DNA from: Mucilaginibacter limnophilus
Lineage (GTDB): Bacteria; Bacteroidota; Bacteroidia; Sphingobacteriales; Sphingobacteriaceae
Assembly (NCBI RefSeq): GCF_004005815.1
Contig: NZ_SACK01000001.1
Span: forward strand, 868,001-932,000
DNA length: 64,000 bases
Reading direction: 5' to 3'
In this document: positions 60,779-64,000 of the stretch, piece after piece
How positions within the stretch are numbered: position 1 is the stretch's first letter
Layout: every line of letters begins with the position of its first letter
Translations under genes and position numbers: made by a program
Notes under the pieces: generated by a model
The model's input: only the letters and a program-made list of their open reading frames with translations
Databases searched by the model: none
Told to the model about the DNA's origin: nothing

Positions 60779-63133
60779 ATGTTATACCCTGATAACAGTG
60801 CTGATAAACTTGGCTTTAACGAAATAAAAGAGCTGATAAAAGCAAATTGCCTGAGTACTATGGGTCAGCAGATGGTTGATAGAATTCAGGTAATGAATAA
60901 TTTCGACCAGATAAAAAAGTTCCTGAGCCAGGCGCACGAGTTTAAAAATATTTTACAAAACGACACCGCGCTGCCAATACAGCATTTTTTTGATATTAAA
61001 ACGCTGGCAAACAAGGCACGCATTGAGGGCGCTTTTTTAACCGAAGATGAGTTTTACCAGGTACAGGCATCGCTTAGTACAGTGTTCGCGGTTATAGCTT
61101 ACTTTAACGAACGGGAAGGTCAATATCCTAACCTTGAAGCGCTGTTTGAGCATTTGCCAATAGAGCGGTCGATACTGAAAAGCATAGGGCAGGTAATTGA
61201 CGAAAAAGGCAAAATACGCCCAAACGCTTCCCGCGAACTGATGGAAATTACATCGGGTATTGCAAAAGCCGAGCAGGAAGCCCGCCGGAAAATCGACCAG
61301 ATATTTAAGAGTGCAGCAGCCAATAACTGGACAGCCGACGGTTCGTTAACTATTCGTGATGGCAGGCTTTGTATTCCATTACTTGCCGAAAACAAGCGTA
61401 AACTTAAAGGTTTTGTGCATGACGAATCTGCATCAGGCCAAACTGTGTATATTGAACCTGAAGAAGTTTTTACGCTGAATAATCGCATACGTGATTTGGA
61501 GTTTGACCGCCGCCGTGAGATAGTAAAGATACTCACTGCTTTGACAGATGAACTGCGACCGTTTGTGCCGTTGCTATTATCCTATCATGGACTATTGACC
61601 AAGCTTGATTTTGTGCGTGCAAAGTCATTATTCGCCATACAAATTGAAGGCGAAATGCCTGAGGTAGTAAATGAGGCAAAGCTGAAACTGGTTAATGCCC
61701 GCCATCCCTTATTGTACCTTAACTTCAAAAAAGAAGGTAAAACAGTGGTTCCTTTAAATGTACATATTGATGAAAGTACACGTGTTATAGTGGTTTCGGG
61801 GCCAAACGCAGGTGGTAAATCAGTTTGTATGAAAACCGTTGGCCTGTTGCAAATGATGGTGCAGTCGGGCTTGCTTATACCTGCAGCCGATAACAGCGTA
61901 GCCGGCGTATTTAAGCAGCTATTTGTTGATATTGGCGACGACCAGTCGATAGAAAGCGACCTTAGTACCTACAGCGCGCATTTAAGCAAGATGAAGCATT
62001 TTGCGGAAAACGCGAACGGTAAAACCATGATCCTGATTGATGAGTTTGGTACCGGTACTGATCCGCAATTTGGGGGTCCTATCGCCGAGGCGGTACTTGA
62101 AGCCCTCAATCATAAAAAGGTGAAAGGTATGGTAACTACTCACTATTCAAATCTTAAAATATTTGCCAGCAATACTGAAGGGCTTGAAAACGCTTCCATG
62201 TTGTTTGATAACCGTGAAATGAGGCCGCTTTATGTACTGGAAGTTGGTAAACCCGGAAGTTCATATGCGTTTGAAATTGCACAAAAGATAGGCTTGCCTG
62301 CAAATGTGCTTAATCTTGCAAAAAACAAAATAAGTGCCGGGCAGAAAAAAGTTGATACATTGCTTGTTGATCTTGAACGGGAAAAGAAGGAAATATTTGA
62401 TACAAAAGTAAAGTTAGACAGGCAGCAAAAACATTTGAACCTGGTGCTTTCTGAAAACGAAAAGCTAAAAAGCTTTCTCGATGAAAATCGCAAAATGCTG
62501 TTGAGAAATGCCAAGCAGGAAGCACAGAACATCATTTTAAACGCAAATAAACTTGTTGAAAATACCATAGCAGGTATAAAAAGCAGTAATGCTGACAAAG
62601 AAGAAACACGCAAGTTACGCGAAAACCTCAACAACGAACTCAAAAAGACTATTGTTAAACCCGAACCTGTTAAAAAGAATGACGAAGAGATTAAGGCAGG
62701 CGACTGGGTAAAGCTGACGGACTCGGAAACTACAGGGCAGGTTATCGAGGTAAACAAGGATAACGTTGTTATAGCGATAGGTGACCTGCGTACGGTAGCT
62801 AAGAAAAAACGGGTTCAAAAAGTATCAAAAGCACAGGTGCCAAAAGAGGTGAGAAGAAGTTCTTTGTCCAGCACAAATGATTATGCCAGCTTTAGTCCGG
62901 AGATTGATGTGCGCGGTATGCGCGGCGATGAGGCGTTGTATGCTATTGAACGTGTGCTTGACCGCGCGCTGATGATGAGTGTTAATAATATAAAAATACT
63001 ACATGGCAAGGGCGACGGCATATTACGTAAGTTAATACGCGAATATTTGCGAAAGTACGACCAGGTTAGCCACATGGAAGACGAACACGCTGATAGGGGA
63101 GGCGATGGGATTACCTATGTGTATTTAAAATAA
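60779..63133 (+). CDS. mutS2: MutS2 ATPase/endonuclease
   Basis: 784 residues. MutS core/lever region to about 300, ABC-type ATPase domain with Walker A GPNAGGKS (341-348, Lys347) and Walker B ILIDEFGTGTD, coiled coil about 515-615, KOW-like beta segment near 640-690, and a C-terminal Smr domain with DVRG and LHGKGDG (about 708-784). MutS2 lacks the mismatch-recognition domain and acts on branched DNA or on collided ribosomes. Full length for the family. One base after the DUF4296 stop; terminator just beyond its own stop. Confidence 0.95.
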   Translation: MLYPDNSADKLGFNEIKELIKANCLSTMGQQMVDRIQVMNNFDQIKKFLSQAHEFKNILQNDTALPIQHFFDIKTLANKARIEGAFLTEDEFYQVQASLSTVFAVIAYFNEREGQYPNLEALFEHLPIERSILKSIGQVIDEKGKIRPNASRELMEITSGIAKAEQEARRKIDQIFKSAAANNWTADGSLTIRDGRLCIPLLAENKRKLKGFVHDESASGQTVYIEPEEVFTLNNRIRDLEFDRRREIVKILTALTDELRPFVPLLLSYHGLLTKLDFVRAKSLFAIQIEGEMPEVVNEAKLKLVNARHPLLYLNFKKEGKTVVPLNVHIDESTRVIVVSGPNAGGKSVCMKTVGLLQMMVQSGLLIPAADNSVAGVFKQLFVDIGDDQSIESDLSTYSAHLSKMKHFAENANGKTMILIDEFGTGTDPQFGGPIAEAVLEALNHKKVKGMVTTHYSNLKIFASNTEGLENASMLFDNREMRPLYVLEVGKPGSSYAFEIAQKIGLPANVLNLAKNKISAGQKKVDTLLVDLEREKKEIFDTKVKLDRQQKHLNLVLSENEKLKSFLDENRKMLLRNAKQEAQNIILNANKLVENTIAGIKSSNADKEETRKLRENLNNELKKTIVKPEPVKKNDEEIKAGDWVKLTDSETTGQVIEVNKDNVVIAIGDLRTVAKKKRVQKVSKAQVPKEVRRSSLSSTNDYASFSPEIDVRGMRGDEALYAIERVLDRALMMSVNNIKILHGKGDGILRKLIREYLRKYDQVSHMEDEHADRGGDGITYVYLK

Positions 63134-63134
63134 G

Positions 63135-63160
63135 AAAGGCAGCTTAAAAACTGCCTTTTT
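63135..63160. terminator. Terminator after mutS2
   Basis: Stem AAAGGCAG / CTGCCTTT (63135-63142, 63151-63158), 8-nt A-rich loop and T run. The convergent acidic protein gene ends 4 nt beyond it. Confidence 0.8.
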
Positions 63161-63163
63161 GTG

Positions 63164-63682
63164 TTATTTATTATCCGGACTATCACTGCCGTAATCAGGT
63201 GTTCCTTCATCGTATTCAGGTTTGTAATCAGCCGTGCCCGGTTCTCCGGGACCGGTAGCACCACCAACTTTTTGTTGCTCTGGTGCTTCGTTATATCCCG
63301 CGGCTCCGGTTTCACCACCTGTGTTGGTGCCATCATTATCAGATGTACCCTCTACATAACCTTCTTCTCCTTCAGGCCTGAAATTGTTGTCTCCGGCAAC
63401 TTCCTGAGATGGTTCGCTTCTCTTAAAATATTCGTTGCCATAACCGGCATTTTGCGATGGGTTGTTTTTATCATCTCCGGAAGGTGTCAAATTGTTTTCA
63501 CCAAATTTATGGCCGCCTTGCCCTTCAGCTTCCATCCCGGGCGCATCGGCATCCTGCATTTCGCCGCCGAATAAACCTTTTGTCAGGTCTTTTTCCGTTG
63601 GATTATTATCATCGTCAACCTTGTAAGCATTGGCTCCGTTAGTAGTTGACGGGTTCTGTTGATCATCATTATAGGCGCTCAT
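63164..63682 (-). CDS. Acidic, intrinsically disordered protein
   Basis: 172 residues dominated by Gly, Asn, Asp, Glu, Pro and Thr. No Cys, Trp or Ile, only a few Leu, and no signal peptide or predictable fold. There are irregular repeats of N/D-rich and G/E-rich blocks (EGEEGYVEG, TGGETGAAGYNEAPE, GTADYKPEYDEGTPDYG). Not recognised; reminiscent of hydrophilic stress-associated proteins, but no family motif supports that. ATG at 63682 is the only start. Convergent with mutS2. Confidence 0.7.
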   Translation of the reverse strand: MSAYNDDQQNPSTTNGANAYKVDDDNNPTEKDLTKGLFGGEMQDADAPGMEAEGQGGHKFGENNLTPSGDDKNNPSQNAGYGNEYFKRSEPSQEVAGDNNFRPEGEEGYVEGTSDNDGTNTGGETGAAGYNEAPEQQKVGGATGPGEPGTADYKPEYDEGTPDYGSDSPDNK

Positions 63683-63795
63683 AATTTTTTATGTTAGATG
63701 TATAATGATAATGCTTAACGGCAAAAAATTGTTTGATTTTTTACGGTTTTGAGTGGAAATGCTATAATTACTATATGCTTTGCAAGCAAACATAA

Positions 63796-64000
63796 CTATA
63801 AAACGTTTTGCCGAAGTTCTTTAGCAATGCCTTCTGTAACACAAATAATATCTGCTGCTACATGGCTGTTGTTAGTAATAATTTTCTGGCATTCTGATTT
63901 GTAGGGCAGAAGGTATTCCTTATAGGCCGGCACAACATGGTTAACCCATTTATATAGCACATCTTCATTTGAGTAGCCGCGCTCAATCAAATCACGTTTT
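63796..64000 (-). CDS. udk: Uridine kinase, C-terminal fragment cut by the window edge
   Basis: The frame is open from the window end to a stop at 63798-63796, giving about 67 residues. The tail reads KRDLIERGYSNEDVLYKWVNHVVPAYKEYLLPYKS then IITNNSH, matching the C-terminal region of uridine kinases (R.R.ERG..; V.P....Y..P.K; IINN). A TTG inside the frame at 63990 is not the true start. It would phosphorylate uridine/cytidine using ATP or GTP. The kinase core lies outside the window, so the family call rests on this tail only. Confidence 0.7.
   Translation of the reverse strand, partial: KRDLIERGYSNEDVLYKWVNHVVPAYKEYLLPYKSECQKIITNNSHVAADIICVTEGIAKELRQNVL

Noticed and set aside
62230..62757. 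175-codon open frame antisense to mutS2
   Set aside because: Ser/Phe-rich mirror of the Lys/Glu-rich MutS2 coiled coil, with no domain or signal logic of its own.
1..64000. CRISPR arrays, insertion sequences, prophage genes, tRNA or rRNA genes
   Set aside because: No spaced repeats, transposase motifs, phage structural genes or cloverleaf/CCA-type sequences were recognised on either strand.

Overview
This is an AT-leaning stretch (low-to-mid 40s % GC by eye) of a Bacteroidota chromosome. Gene content points to the Sphingobacteriaceae, probably a Mucilaginibacter- or Pedobacter-like soil or plant saprophyte. The signs are SusC/SusD pairs, lipoprotein signals on most surface enzymes, a DUF6377 regulator, a GH76/GH125 pair, TAnnTTTG-type promoter boxes and almost no Shine-Dalgarno sites. 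I see no rRNA, tRNA, CRISPR array, insertion sequence or phage gene, and no gene-free stretch longer than about 250 bases. The genus is an inference; the phylum is well supported.

Layout. (1) 89-2716: the enzyme end of an alpha-mannan locus (GH76 endo-alpha-1,6-mannanase, GH125 exo-alpha-1,6-mannosidase), whose transport genes would lie before the window. (2) 2780-16299: housekeeping and mixed genes: an Omp85-type barrel, a UPF0173 hydrolase, a HAD phosphatase, a cold-shock protein with a small basic partner, an SDR plus FAD/Rieske oxidoreductase pair, a solA-metN-metI-metQ operon, an S9 peptidase and a hypothetical protein. (3) 16493-34262: eleven same-strand genes in a tight run: ribokinase, sugar/nucleoside permease, GH13, SusC, SusD, a quinoprotein dehydrogenase with built-in cytochrome c, a Tat-exported sugar isomerase, a GMC oxidoreductase with a probable Fe-S site, a nucleoside hydrolase, a GH89 alpha-N-acetylglucosaminidase and an HGSNAT-like membrane acetyltransferase. 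A gluconate-2-dehydrogenase-type subunit 3 (34267-34833), the likely export partner of the GMC protein, faces the operon's end. (4) 35007-46418: a starch/maltodextrin locus: DUF6377 regulator, SusC, SusD, SusE, GH31, GH13. (5) 46482-64000: hutH, a Tat-lipoprotein Gfo/Idh/MocA oxidoreductase, an AI-2E permease, a GSDH-PKD-cytochrome c-CBM protein, a yitT-crp-AhpD-like cluster, a five-gene yggS-to-YcxB operon with aspartate kinase, a DUF4296-mutS2 operon, a disordered acidic protein and the 3' end of a uridine kinase gene.

How it fits together. The starch locus looks conventional. The eleven-gene operon does not: it couples outer-membrane glycan import to extracytoplasmic sugar oxidation and isomerisation, ribose salvage, and an acetylate-then-hydrolyse pair matching two consecutive lysosomal heparan-sulfate steps. 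I regard it as the best candidate for an undescribed system. In all three glycan loci a stem-loop stands where transport/binding genes give way to enzymes (certain for two, inferred for the mannan locus), which suggests a shared way of setting unequal expression.
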